DNA of 64,000 nt from Roseibium suaedae (GCF_900142725.1 NZ_FRBW01000006.1:62001-126000); one strand, 5' to 3'; shown: positions 34,906-43,527, numbered from the stretch's first letter. Notes: a model not told the origin generated them from the letters alone. Made by a program: numbers and translations.

Positions 34906-35117
34906 GGATTTTCAGAATGAAGAGGAAGGCCAGTGGAACTGAGGCTTTCATTTTCTTTGGAATAATGGGGGCAAGCATATGGATTGCGCTGCAAAGCTCT
35001 GACTGCGGAGAGTTTGCAACCACCATGATTGGAAACTGGGACCCATTTTTGCTCGTCTTCTTCGTCTCAGGACTGCTTTCCGTACTGACGATGGTCAAGC
35101 TGGCTGTGCGACCATAG
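34900..35117 (+). pseudogene. Truncated second copy of the small membrane protein
   Basis: Encodes the C-terminal half of the 27683-28099 product with few changes ([18 protein letters not shown] onward to LAVRP). It lacks the first two membrane segments because it is cut at the IS end; the join occurs at GTTCA, shared by the IS terminus and the gene. Probably non-functional. Confidence 0.85.
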
Positions 35118-35132
35118 AGAAGACGGGGCCCG

Positions 35133-35279
35133 ATGCAGGAGCTATCTGTAGAAGGGGAGAGAGTTCTTTCGCGCTCGATTCAGGGCCGTGAACAGCTTTC
35201 TTCTCCAGTGATTGCTGCGAGCAGTTCACGGAACTGCATCGCCAATGTTCAAATGAGTGGAATTTTCAATGATTGCTGA
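35133..35279 (+). CDS. Possible 48-codon frame, duplicated
   Basis: Begins ATGCAGGAGCTATCTG and ends in TGA at 35277-35279, overlapping the next gene's start by 11 bp. The left copy (28115-28255, 46 codons) differs partly at synonymous positions (an AGA/CGT Arg codon, GCC/GCT, AAC/AAT), which hints at coding. No family recognised. Weakly supported. Confidence 0.3.
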   Translation: MQELSVEGERVLSRSIQGREQLSSPVIAASSSRNCIANVQMSGIFNDC

Positions 35280-35697
35280 TGAACATAGCGTTTGGCTCAT
35301 TCTGAGGTCCGATTCTCTGGGCACGGCGACCCGCATTGCCAAGGAAGTTGAGTTGCCTGTCCCGGAAAAGCTGGGATCCGGACGAGATCTCAACGTATTC
35401 ATCTTGAAAAGTGATGGTGAAGTTGATTTTGATCGACCAGTTTCCGAGCACTTGCAATGGTTGTCGGAAACTATATCTGCGTCAGGCGAGAGAATCAGGA
35501 GTTTGCTTAGACAACCTGGGAACTCGGGTATCGTTTTTATACACGTCTTTACCTTTCAGGATTCAATTTACATTGAAACCCCGGGAGAAATACATCAGGA
35601 ACTTGGAGCCTTAGGGGTAAATTTCGAGATCAAGGTCGAAATGAAAAGTGACCCTTGTCTTGAAGGCCCAGTTGATCAGGTATTGTGCAGCTCATGA
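35269..35697 (+). CDS. DUF4279-like protein
   Basis: 142 residues from ATG 35269 (GTG 35257 also possible; GAGTGG precedes the ATG). The alternating pattern SVWLILRSDSLGTATRIAKE, then VSEHLQWLSETISASGERI and SGIVFIHVFTFQDSIYIET resembles DUF4279, a small alpha/beta family often found among immunity-type genes. Low GC and codon use unlike the rep genes. Its start region is the point where the duplicated left copy is interrupted by the IS. The stop overlaps the start of the next gene (ATGA), so the two form a pair. Confidence 0.55.
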   Translation: MIADEHSVWLILRSDSLGTATRIAKEVELPVPEKLGSGRDLNVFILKSDGEVDFDRPVSEHLQWLSETISASGERIRSLLRQPGNSGIVFIHVFTFQDSIYIETPGEIHQELGALGVNFEIKVEMKSDPCLEGPVDQVLCSS

Positions 35698-36050
35698 GAC
35701 AAACCGTGAATTTATCTGATCTTCAATTTCCGGATATCCGCAAGACTCTTCTTTTCTTCCTCAACGGTGTTGAGAAGATTGAATATTCAAGTCATCCAGA
35801 GGAGGAAATCGCAGAGTTAGTGGCTTTTTTCTATGATCTTTCTTCCTTGGTGACGTCGCCGGCAGATTATCTAGGTGTGGCACTTGTCTCTCGCGAAGAG
35901 GTCGGTTTGATGGATAAATTTGGACAGGCACTCGAGCATTATCTCCAGACAACGTCTCCCGGAGAAGAGAGAATTAGATTCATCGAGGGAGAGCATTGGC
36001 TGGATGTAAAAATTTGTGCAAAGGACTTTCTGTCACATTCTGCCAAATAG
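35694..36050 (+). CDS. SCO4402-like small protein
   Basis: 118 residues starting at an ATG that overlaps the upstream stop by 4 bp. LQFPDIRKTLLFFLNGV at the start, ELVAFFYDLSSLVTSPADYL in the middle and GVALVSREEVGLMDKFGQAL resemble SCO4402-family proteins, seen in immunity and toxin neighbourhoods. No signal peptide. Co-translated with the DUF4279-like gene, so they may act together. Assignment is by pattern only. Confidence 0.5.
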   Translation: MRQTVNLSDLQFPDIRKTLLFFLNGVEKIEYSSHPEEEIAELVAFFYDLSSLVTSPADYLGVALVSREEVGLMDKFGQALEHYLQTTSPGEERIRFIEGEHWLDVKICAKDFLSHSAK

Positions 36051-36185
36051 AATTTCTTTTCTGCAAGTTTAAGAAGTCAATATTTTGAGTTTTTATCTTA
36101 TTTTGAGTTTAGAATGAAATATCGATTTGGATACGAAGAATAATTTTGAAGATGTCTCCTCTATTCGTGATTGAACAGGCAAAAT

Positions 36186-36827
36186 TTACTGCGGCGTCAT
36201 GTCCCGGACCTGCTGCTCAGCCCAGCCATTGATCTTCTCAGCAAGCTCTCTGGCGGGAAGGGGCAGGGAGCTGTTGGGGATGACGGAGACTGTGCCATGG
36301 AAGACGAGGACCAGATTTTCCGGCTGAAGCAGGGCGAGGTGATAGCGGGCCCAGGAAAGAAGGATCGTGTCGGTTTTCGTGACCTGCCGGAAGCCCGAAG
36401 GGCCGATTTCAATCTCGAATGGCGGGAAAAAGTTGCGGGTATAGTCAAGGTTCCAGCGCTGGAAAGCCTCCATATAGGCCTTCTCCGTGGTCTTCGCGGA
36501 CACATAGAGCATCAGCCAGGCGGCGAGAACGGCCAGTGGGGCAGGGGCAAATACCCAGTAGCCAGAGCTTTCCCAGACGCCGGGAAGCCAGGGCAGGCAC
36601 AGGGCGAAGACCATGGCCGCAGCAAAGGCCGAGAGCAGTGCACCATTGAACATCCCCGCCCGGAAATACCGGTCCCAGCCCTTGCTGAAAATCATCCGGT
36701 GGTTCGCGTAAGCCTGATGCTTGGCCCCGGCAATCATATCCGGAAGATGCGCCGCAACAGGCTCGTAACGAATTGAAATGATTTCTTTATTTTCCACGAG
36801 AGGGCCTTTTTGATCCGGTGCTGGCAC
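36186..36827 (-). CDS. YcxB-like membrane protein
   Basis: 213 residues if the GTG at 36827 is used; a GTG about 10 codons later, after AAAAAGG, is the alternative. A cytosolic N-terminus is followed by two adjacent membrane helices (about 60-80 and 90-108) and a C-terminal beta-rich cytosolic domain (FEIEIGPSGFRQVTKTDTIL, then LLQPENLVLVFHGTVSVIPN). This order is that of the YcxB/YcxB-C group, of unknown function. Isolated, opposite strand to its neighbours. Confidence 0.6.
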   Translation of the reverse strand: MPAPDQKGPLVENKEIISIRYEPVAAHLPDMIAGAKHQAYANHRMIFSKGWDRYFRAGMFNGALLSAFAAAMVFALCLPWLPGVWESSGYWVFAPAPLAVLAAWLMLYVSAKTTEKAYMEAFQRWNLDYTRNFFPPFEIEIGPSGFRQVTKTDTILLSWARYHLALLQPENLVLVFHGTVSVIPNSSLPLPARELAEKINGWAEQQVRDMTPQ

Positions 36828-36853
36828 GATACTATCGGCACGAACCCTGTGCT

Positions 36854-37110
36854 GTCCGGTTTAAAATCCGGAATTTCATTCAAGCCGGTGAAATCAGGCC
36901 TGATTTCGGGCTCAAAACGGGAGGAGACACGAAAGCGGCGCGGCATACACCCGTCTCCCTCCTTGCGGGGGAGATGTCAGCTTTAGCTGACAGAGGGGGG
37001 GAAGGTTTCGGCATATTCAGAAAAACTGGTGTTTGTTGAGGGGCCTATACCCCCCTCTGCCCCCATTCGGGGGCATCTCCCCCGCAAGGGGGGAGACGGG
37101 AGCAAGCAGA
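36854..37110. repeat. Dispersed repeat family 1, copy A
   Basis: A roughly 255-bp element whose core contains two opposed GC-rich palindromes (CTTGCGGGGGAGATGTCAGC and GGGGGCATCTCCCCCGCAAG) separated by about 60 bp. A longer left flank is shared with copy B (51447-51705). An inverted copy C at 56490-56940 is split by another repeat, a copy lies inside tagF, and a degenerate fragment is at 39827-39893. Folds into strong hairpins. No coding potential of its own. Confidence 0.8.
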
Positions 37111-37179
37111 GTTGCCGACGATCCGAAACACCGGATTAAGGCGGTGCGCCGGCATCGGCACTTCAGAACACTCTTGATC

Positions 37180-37197
37180 TGTACAAAATTTTGTACA
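37180..37197. promoter_or_regulatory. YefM-type operator
   Basis: TGTACAAAATTTTGTACA, a perfect 18-bp palindrome with TGTACA at both ends, 23 bp before the yefM start. TGTACA is the known YefM-YoeB operator core. Confidence 0.75.
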
Positions 37198-37220
37198 TAT
37201 TAAATATCAAGGAGATTTCC

Positions 37221-37472
37221 ATGAATGTCATGACTTATTCCGACGCGCGCGCTCAGCTGAAGAGCGTCATGGACAGCGCGATCAATGACAAGCAGGAAGT
37301 GATCGTGACCCGCAAGCAGGGGGAAGCGGTGGTGGTTGTGTCTCTGGAAACGTGGAACGCGATCAACGAAACCCTGCATCTTCTGTCCAGTCCGGCGAAT
37401 GCTGCGCGGCTGCGCGCCTCCATCTCCCAGCTGGACGCGGGGCGGGGGCAAGAGCGCGAGCTGCCAGAATGA
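37221..37472 (+). CDS. yefM: Antitoxin YefM (Phd/YefM family)
   Basis: 83 residues from ATG 37221 (AAGGAG 7 bp upstream). MNVMTYSDARAQLKSVMDSA is the typical YefM start that folds as the DNA-binding dimer, followed by VIVTRKQGEAVVVVSLETWN and an acidic, disordered end that wraps the toxin. It binds YoeB and represses the operon through the palindrome upstream. Confidence 0.93.
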   Translation: MNVMTYSDARAQLKSVMDSAINDKQEVIVTRKQGEAVVVVSLETWNAINETLHLLSSPANAARLRASISQLDAGRGQERELPE

Positions 37473-37482
37473 CCCGGATTTT

Positions 37483-37761
37483 GTGAGGCTGATTTTTTCC
37501 GACGAGGCCTGGGAGGATTACCTTTACTGGGCAAAGAGCGATGAAAAGATCGCTGAAAAGTTCTCTGGCCGGATCCACGACCTGATCAAGCAATGCAAGC
37601 GCACGCCTTTTCAAGGAATAGGAAAGCCCGAGGCCCTGAAAGGCGACCTGAGCGGCTGGTGGTCACGGCGGATCACCCAGTCAGACCGCATGGTTTACCG
37701 GGTCACAGGCTCCGGCGAGGCTCAAAGCCTGGAAATCGCGCAGCTTCGCTATCATTATTGA
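37483..37761 (+). CDS. yoeB: Toxin YoeB (RelE superfamily mRNA interferase)
   Basis: 92 residues from GTG 37483, 10 bp after the yefM stop; no ATG fits. LIFSDEAWEDYLYWAKSDEK, PFQGIGKPEALKGDLSGWWS and RRITQSDRMVYRV with final RYHY are hallmark YoeB motifs, including the catalytic Glu, Arg and C-terminal His-Tyr. Ribosome-dependent mRNA cleavage. The pair appears intact. Confidence 0.92.
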   Translation: MRLIFSDEAWEDYLYWAKSDEKIAEKFSGRIHDLIKQCKRTPFQGIGKPEALKGDLSGWWSRRITQSDRMVYRVTGSGEAQSLEIAQLRYHY

Positions 37762-37801
37762 CGGTGGTGGATGTCGGCGTGATGGGGACTTTGAGGTAGG
37801 T

Positions 37802-38116
37802 ATGGCGAACAGATGGGATATTCCGGAGTGGCTTGAACAGGAAGTTCGTCAACGCGACACAAGTTGCGTATACTGCGGAATAGATTTCACTCCGTCGATC
37901 GTCTCCACAAAATCTTCGGCTAGTTGGGAGCACATCATCAACGATGCGCGCATCATCACTTTGGAGAACATCGCCTTATGCTGCCGCAGCTGCAATGCGA
38001 GCAAAGGCCAGAAACGGCTCGTAGATTGGCTCTCATCTCCTTATTGTTTAAAGAAGAAGATTTCTTTTGAAACTGTTGCTCCGATTATAAAAATGGCAAT
38101 CGAAAACGATCGGTGA
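37802..38116 (+). CDS. HNH endonuclease-domain protein
   Basis: 104 residues with an ATG after TGAGGTAGGT. CVYCGIDF and CCRSCNASKG give the paired Cys zinc site; WEHIINDARIITLENIALCC supplies the HNH core (His, Asn, Asn). Stand-alone HNH proteins of this size may act in defence, mobile elements or recombination; the target is unknown. Lower GC than its neighbours. Confidence 0.75.
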   Translation: MANRWDIPEWLEQEVRQRDTSCVYCGIDFTPSIVSTKSSASWEHIINDARIITLENIALCCRSCNASKGQKRLVDWLSSPYCLKKKISFETVAPIIKMAIENDR

Positions 38117-38364
38117 AGATGAGATGCGGATATTAAATTAACATTATCTTTTAGTTACACTTATCCGATGCGTCCAATATTTTGATTATTTCTATCAGTC
38201 ACAATAAATAGCTAAACAATTGGGCTGGAGAGCGAGAAAGCCGCATTCCGGACCAAAGGTTGGCATATGCTGCTGTGAATACAGGAGCCCTTGCACAGGG
38301 CGGCGGAGTGTGGAACCGGTCTGTCCTGTTGCAATGTGCCCGGCTCTTGTGAGGAACTTTCTCC
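38117..38364. other. AT-rich leader upstream of nadV
   Basis: No gene seen. The first 100 bp are very AT-rich and probably hold the nadV promoter; the last 90 bp are GC-richer with small inverted segments (AGCCCTTGCACAGGGC) that could form a leader hairpin. Confidence 0.35.
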
Positions 38365-39747
38365 ATGCCCAACCTTATCCTGGCGACCGACAGCTACAAG
38401 CAGAGCCATTTTCTGCAATATCCGCCGGAAGCGCGGGTCATCAGTGCCTATGCGGAGGCGCGGCGGAATGAGTTTTCCGATCATGTCGTGTTCCTGGGCC
38501 TTCAGCCCTATCTGATCGATTATCTGAGCAAGCCGGTCACGGCGGCGGACATCGACGAGGCGGAGGCGGTGTGCGCGGCCCATGGCGTTCCGTTCAACCG
38601 GCAGGGCTGGACGGCGGTCTTGACTGACCATGGCGGCTATTTGCCTCTGGAATTCAAGGCTTTGCCGGAAGGCATGGTGGTGCCTGCGGGGGTGCCTTTG
38701 CTGCAGGTGGAAAACACCGACGAGCGCATGCCCTGGTTGACGACCTTCATCGAGACCGCGCTTTTGCGCGCGCTCTGGTATCCGACCACGGTGGCAACTG
38801 TCAGCTGGATGTGCAAGGCGGTGATCCGGGCCGGTCTCGAAAAGACCTCCGACGACCCGGAGGGCCAGCTGCCGTTCAAGCTGCATGATTTCGGCGCCCG
38901 GGGCGTTTCCAGCGGCGAGAGCGCGGCCCTTGGCGGCATGGCCCATCTGGTCAATTTCATGGGCACGGACACGATGGAAGCGCTGATGGCCGCCCGCCGC
39001 TACTATGGCGCGGACATGGCCGGGTTCTCGATCCCGGCGGCCGAACACAGCACCATGACCAGCTGGGGCCGGGCGCGGGAAGCGGCCGCCTATGAAAACA
39101 TGCTCGACACGTTCGAAGGGGAGGGGCGGCTGGTGGCCGTCGTCTCCGACAGTTACGACCTGGATGCGGCCGTTCGCGGCATCTGGGGCGGCACGCTGAA
39201 GGACAAGGTGCTGAGCCGCAAGGGCACGCTGGTGGTGCGCCCGGACAGCGGCGACCCGATCGAGACGCCCCTGCGCACCGTGAAGAGCCTCTGGGAGGCT
39301 TTCGGCGGTACGGTCAATGGCAAGGGCTACAAGGTGCTGGACCCGCATGTACGGGTGATCCAGGGCGACGGCATGACCCTTCAGAGCATTGAAAAGCTGG
39401 TGGACCGGATGGTGGAAGAAGGCTTTTCCATCGACAACATCGCCTTCGGCATGGGCGGCGGGCTCTTGCAGCGGATCAACCGGGACACGATGCGCTTTGC
39501 CCTCAAGGCCGACGCCCTGAAGGATGCGGACGGCATCTGGCGCGATGTGGCCAAGAAGCCCGCGACCGATCCGGGCAAGGCCAGCAAGGCGGGCCGCCAG
39601 GCGGTGATCCTCGAAGGTGGCACGCTGACGGCGGCCCGGCTGGACGATATTGACCCGGCAAAGGATCTCCTGAAACCGGTCTGGCGTAACGGCGAACTCC
39701 TCATCCGCCACAGCTTCGACGAGGTCCGTGCCAGGGCCAATGGCTGA
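38365..39747 (+). CDS. nadV: Nicotinamide phosphoribosyltransferase (NAMPT/NadV type)
   Basis: 460 residues. The N-terminus NLILATDSYKQSHFLQYPP is characteristic of NAMPT/NadV and distinct from PncB. FKLHDFGARGVSSGESAALG contains the catalytic-core Asp and Arg, and RPDSGDPIETP with GMGGGLLQRINRDT form the phosphate and PRPP pocket. It makes NMN from nicotinamide plus PRPP for NAD salvage in the cytosol. Such genes occur on plasmids and phages. No NMN adenylyltransferase lies beside it, so chromosomal NadD/NadM must complete the route. Confidence 0.93.
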   Translation: MPNLILATDSYKQSHFLQYPPEARVISAYAEARRNEFSDHVVFLGLQPYLIDYLSKPVTAADIDEAEAVCAAHGVPFNRQGWTAVLTDHGGYLPLEFKALPEGMVVPAGVPLLQVENTDERMPWLTTFIETALLRALWYPTTVATVSWMCKAVIRAGLEKTSDDPEGQLPFKLHDFGARGVSSGESAALGGMAHLVNFMGTDTMEALMAARRYYGADMAGFSIPAAEHSTMTSWGRAREAAAYENMLDTFEGEGRLVAVVSDSYDLDAAVRGIWGGTLKDKVLSRKGTLVVRPDSGDPIETPLRTVKSLWEAFGGTVNGKGYKVLDPHVRVIQGDGMTLQSIEKLVDRMVEEGFSIDNIAFGMGGGLLQRINRDTMRFALKADALKDADGIWRDVAKKPATDPGKASKAGRQAVILEGGTLTAARLDDIDPAKDLLKPVWRNGELLIRHSFDEVRARANG

Positions 39748-39972
39748 GGGGCCAAGGCGCGCTCCTCTCGGCCAGGGGAGGGGCGCCTGTCAGCAGTTCG
39801 GGTGACGAGACGTCCTGAGCAATCCGGCATCCTTTCTGCTTGCTCCCGTCTTCCACCCTTGCGGGGAGACGGCTCCGAATGGGGGCAGATAGGAGAACAA
39901 GTTTCTCGGGAAATTGCACTCATTCTTGGATTCGCTAGTATTTCTAGCCATCCTCAATGAATTGATTGAAGC

Positions 39973-41004
39973 ATGCTGAAAATTGAGAGCGGGCGTTTAC
40001 ACGACCCGAAATTTCTTTCACCTATCGAGATTGCCAAGGAGTGCGAGGCGCGTGGACGGCTGATTGTTCAGTTCAGCAGGCCAGACGCGTATACGCCCGA
40101 AATTTTGGCGTCGCTGAACGAAGCCTGCAGGCTTGTCAAAAATCGCCTGCAAGTGCGGTTCTTTGGGCATTACGACGGGCGTTTCGATGCAAAGACTCTC
40201 CGTCATCTGCCTGAAATACGTAACCTCGCAGTCGATTGCCTGACTGCAATAGACAATGAGGATGAGATCGGGCAGCTCCCAAATCTGAGGTCCCTGGGCT
40301 TCGGGGTCTTTGAACTGGACCGCCCTGACTTTCTGAGAACGATAGAACTTCGCCATTTGGAGCGGCTTTCACTTGGCGAAAACCGCAAGCGGAACTTTGA
40401 TCTTTCACCTTTGGCCGACTGCGGGCAACTGGGCAGCCTTTTTATCCAAGGTCACTCAAATGGGATCGACGGGTTGGCAGACTTGCCTCGGTTGGGGTCG
40501 TTGACGTTAAGCAGCTATGCCCAGAAACATGCGCTGAATTTTGTGAACGGCATATCGACGCTGAAGGAGCTGAAGCTGATATTGGGAGGCCGCGCCGACC
40601 TTCACGACCTGTCGAGCGAGTCTCTTGAAATCTTGCAAGTTATCCGAGTGAAGGGATTGGCAAGGATGGGGGATCTGTCCCGATTGCCCGCACTAACAGC
40701 TCTTCGCATCGAGGACCAGATTCAGCTCAAGCAGGTGGACTTGAAGGGAGCGCGCCTGAAGCGCCTTGCACTGATCAATTGCAAAAACCTGACGGAGTTG
40801 CCCGGCCTGGAGCAACAGGATCAACTCCGGGAATTCTCAGCATTCCGCGTAGCACTCGATCTTGACGGCCTGCGTGATCGGGAATGGCCTTCAGCTACCC
40901 GATCCGTCAGGCTTTTTTCCGGCAATAACACATGGAACGAGGACGCTGCAGCTAGACTGACTGCCCGAAACCTCACCGAGAGGGGCGAAGACCTTTGGCT
41001 TTGA
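39973..41004 (+). CDS. Leucine-rich-repeat protein
   Basis: 343 residues, no signal peptide. Repeating units of about 20-24 residues with the pattern LxxLxxLxL are visible, for example LPNLRSLGFGVFELDRPDFL, LRHLERLSLGEN, LPRLGSLTLSSY, STLKELKLIL, LPALTALRIED and LKRLALINCKNLTELPGL. A cytosolic binding scaffold. Cytosolic LRR proteins of this kind occur in immunity clusters of polymorphic toxins, which fits its neighbours, but the partner is unknown. Confidence 0.65.
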   Translation: MLKIESGRLHDPKFLSPIEIAKECEARGRLIVQFSRPDAYTPEILASLNEACRLVKNRLQVRFFGHYDGRFDAKTLRHLPEIRNLAVDCLTAIDNEDEIGQLPNLRSLGFGVFELDRPDFLRTIELRHLERLSLGENRKRNFDLSPLADCGQLGSLFIQGHSNGIDGLADLPRLGSLTLSSYAQKHALNFVNGISTLKELKLILGGRADLHDLSSESLEILQVIRVKGLARMGDLSRLPALTALRIEDQIQLKQVDLKGARLKRLALINCKNLTELPGLEQQDQLREFSAFRVALDLDGLRDREWPSATRSVRLFSGNNTWNEDAAARLTARNLTERGEDLWL

Positions 41005-41208
41005 TCCGAAGCAAGGGGCAAAGACACAGGCGCCCGGTATCCGTCCGGCATCCTTTCAGCTTGAGCCATGCCCCAAACCTGATCGAAGAACAGCGTATCG
41101 AACCACAAAACAGGGTTGGTTGGGTGCTCCCGAAATGAGTTACGATACAGATCAGATTAAGGAGCAGGTTTAAAGAGAGCTAGTTTGGGAACCGAGGAAG
41201 CTATGGTT

Positions 41209-41748
41209 TCAGGAAGACGGAGACATCTTTTCCCAAAGGTCAACTCCATCAGCCCAATCCTGAAGCCAATCTGCTAGGGCCATTTCTGTCGGGCAGATAG
41301 CAAGTGCCGGAGAAGTACCGTCTTCCCATCGGTTTGGATCCCATGTCATGACCATCGCCTCTTCGCTCAAACAGTCGATGCAAGAGTAAATGGCACATCC
41401 CCAATGGCATATAGGGAGCATACCATGCGGCCATTTCCAGGTCGGATCATTCGGATCCGGTTGGATGAAATTCTTGTACAGTCCTACCGCGGTTTTCCCC
41501 GTGTCATCCGTCGCGCCTCCCACGAGTCCCAGCACCCCATATCCCGGGCCGAAGCCTCCATTCCCAACGGCTTGAAGAAGTTGGACAAAGAGAGTGGAAG
41601 GCTCGAAACCGATTTCACGAATGGTCTCAGACAACTCGTCTGATGATAGCACTGGAAAGATAGTGCTGTGCGACACATGGGACTGGTCTGTCCTTGTCTG
41701 ATCGGACTGCGCTCGAACTAATACTTCCTGGAACAACTGCTGGCTCAA
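41209..41748 (-). CDS. SUKH/SMI1-KNR4-like immunity protein
   Basis: 179 residues from TTG 41748, selected because GAGAGG lies about 6 bp upstream; no ATG fits. LSSDELSETIREIGFEPSTL then FVQLLQAVGNGGFGPGYGVLG matches the SUKH hallmark (a helix ending in a G-G-F-G-P turn), and the C-terminus has the expected WPHGMLPICHWGCAIYSCID strand block. SUKH proteins neutralise diverse toxin domains. No toxin gene is adjacent. Confidence 0.72.
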   Translation of the reverse strand: MSQQLFQEVLVRAQSDQTRTDQSHVSHSTIFPVLSSDELSETIREIGFEPSTLFVQLLQAVGNGGFGPGYGVLGLVGGATDDTGKTAVGLYKNFIQPDPNDPTWKWPHGMLPICHWGCAIYSCIDCLSEEAMVMTWDPNRWEDGTSPALAICPTEMALADWLQDWADGVDLWEKMSPSS

Positions 41749-42189
41749 ATTTTTCCTCTCAAATTCTTAGCGAGAACAATCAACGTAGCGCCAAAATAAC
41801 ACCTGAGCTCATCCGAGCTCACTTTGAGGCCAAAAAATCTCATCAAAACCTTGCGGTCTAACTTGAAGCGGTAGCTAACGCACTGGTGTAGCTCCAGGCT
41901 GTTCTATCTTAGCATCCATTGCCCACCCAAAAAATCGGGAGAATTGGTGCAAAGAATAACGCGTGTTTCCCAGTGATTTCTGGCTCCTAAAAACGGTATT
42001 TTGATTTTATGAAAATACAATTCTTTTGGCTTCCGGCGAAGCTGGGTGGCTTGTCGGGGCCGCCCGTTTTCGTTTCAGAAGGCGCAGCTCCGGCGGTTGA
42101 CCGCAAGTATCGACAGGATCAAAGTAACCGGGGAGATTTTACTGTATTCAGTACTCTGAAAAGCATTTTCCTCACTAAGCGAGGGGCAG
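41749..42189. other. Non-coding gap with partial gene duplication
   Basis: Mostly AT-rich with no convincing gene. At 42008-42053 lies a near-exact copy of the first 15 codons of the 43735-44025 gene (ATGAAAATACAATTC onward), after which the sequence diverges; it is a broken 5' fragment. Confidence 0.6.
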
Positions 42190-42870
42190 ATGATGAGGAT
42201 TGTCAGCTTACTTCCAGCGCTATTACTTTTCGCTTTCATGTCCACGCAAGCCAGCGCCCTGTCCTGGCGGACTTCCTGCGAGGTGGATCCCGGTGCAATC
42301 AGGCGCAGCGGGTCGTCCTATGTGTTCTCCACCAGCAAGAACCATTGCACTGGCGGCATTTTCAAGCAGCGGGCGGAATTGACGAGCAACGACTTCTCGG
42401 TGAGCCGCAAAGCGACTTACGTTTTTTCGACCAGCGTGGCGATGACTGCAAAGTCGAGAGAGCCCTTTATCGTCTTTCAGATCCATGATGGCAGGAACGG
42501 CTGCTCACCGCCCCTGAGCCTGAGATGGCAGGGGAATGGCAGCCTCAGTTTCGATAGCGACTACACCAAGGGCAAGGGCATGGCTGGTTGCGTGGAGAAC
42601 CGGTCCCTGCGCAATGTGCGTTACCGCGGCCCCTCCCTGAAGCGCAATGGAACCGCCTATTTGTTGAAGGTCGCCATGACATTCGACGGGCAGGGAGCCT
42701 TCGATGTGGCGGTCTCGGTGGACGGGAAGCCGGTCCTGTCAGGCAAATATGCCCCGCCCTCGGACGCCCAGTTTGTCAGATCGAAGCGCTTCTTCCTGAA
42801 ACATGGTGTATATTCGAAGAACATTTGGCCTTATGAAATGACTTCGCAGGGCTTGCGAGTTTCACGGTGA
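42190..42870 (+). CDS. Secreted polysaccharide-lyase-like protein
   Basis: 226 residues (GAGGGG precedes two adjacent ATGs). Sec signal peptide MRIVSLLPALLLFAFMSTQA with likely cleavage near ASA. The mature part resembles the jelly-roll polysaccharide lyase fold: KQRAELTSND (R-x-E-L), EPFIVFQIHDGR (Q-I-H), PPLSLRWQGNGSL, and RFFLKHGVYSKN (K-x-G-x-Y). Those three strips line the catalytic groove in PL7 and heparinase I-type lyases. Export suggests action on an extracellular acidic polysaccharide. No activity is claimed; it might act on the bacterium's own glycan or a competitor's. Confidence 0.65.
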   Translation: MMRIVSLLPALLLFAFMSTQASALSWRTSCEVDPGAIRRSGSSYVFSTSKNHCTGGIFKQRAELTSNDFSVSRKATYVFSTSVAMTAKSREPFIVFQIHDGRNGCSPPLSLRWQGNGSLSFDSDYTKGKGMAGCVENRSLRNVRYRGPSLKRNGTAYLLKVAMTFDGQGAFDVAVSVDGKPVLSGKYAPPSDAQFVRSKRFFLKHGVYSKNIWPYEMTSQGLRVSR

Positions 42871-42973
42871 TTTCTCGCTCTTACAAGATGATGTGTCCGG
42901 CAATAATTTTTAGGATCTACGGCACCGTAGCTCCTCGATAGGGGTAAATTAAGTCAGACCTTTGAATTTTTAC

Positions 42974-42997
42974 GTACCTATCCACGAAACAAAGGCT
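42974..42997. repeat. 24-bp inverted repeat, left arm
   Basis: Exact reverse complement of 43680-43703. The two arms bracket the Imm35-like gene and the IS481-like remnant (about 730 bp in all). Confidence 0.75.
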
Positions 42998-43175
42998 TGC
43001 AATATTAACCTTGAAATAAGTCTACTGTATTGCCCGTTGACCTTAGGTTGTAGGGCTGCAATTTTCCGATGATTAGCTTTCTGATATTTCTTTGCCAACA
43101 CGTTGTCAGTAGTTCCCTTGTTTCTTGCCACATTTTTGCCGGTTACAACGGCTTCCATTTTCTCAGGACGAACTG

Positions 43176-43454
43176 ATGGTCAATATCAATAAGGAAAAGG
43201 CAATCCAGTTGGCCCAGAAAATAGTTGATCAATACATCAAATCTACTGGCATAGATTCGGAGATAATTTCTGATATTATTGAAGAAATCGATAGAGGGTG
43301 GGTATTTTTCTACAATTCAAGTGAGTACCTTCGTACTGGCAGCTTTTCATCACAACTGCTTGGTAATGGCCCAATTTTTGTGACCCGTGAAGGCGGAGTT
43401 CACGAACTGACGACTTCAGAACCCTGGGATGAGGCCATAAAAAAAATCCGCTAA
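43176..43454 (+). CDS. Imm35-like immunity protein
   Basis: 92 residues from ATG 43176 (AGGAC upstream). RGWVFFYNSSEYLRTGSF, QLLGNGPIFVTREGGVHEL and TSEPWDEAIKKI match the Imm35 consensus (GWVFxY, GNGPIxV, T-x-E). Imm35 proteins protect against toxins, often of secreted polymorphic systems. No toxin is adjacent, and it sits between two 24-bp inverted repeats, suggesting acquisition. AT-rich compared with the replicon core. Confidence 0.75.
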   Translation: MVNINKEKAIQLAQKIVDQYIKSTGIDSEIISDIIEEIDRGWVFFYNSSEYLRTGSFSSQLLGNGPIFVTREGGVHELTTSEPWDEAIKKIR

Positions 43455-43527
43455 CGACAGACAACAGCTTCGACGCGTCGTTCTCTTTACGTGCGCTCCT
43501 ATCGTTGTTTCGCGGGAAATTAGCGCT

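Noticed and set aside
38212..39711. Long minus-strand open frame opposite nadV
   Set aside because: It is the antisense shadow of a GC-rich gene with clear NadV motifs; the antisense product has no domain.
42970..43158. 62-codon minus-strand frame upstream of the Imm35-like gene
   Set aside because: No family pattern; part of its sequence is the 24-bp inverted repeat and AT-rich spacer.
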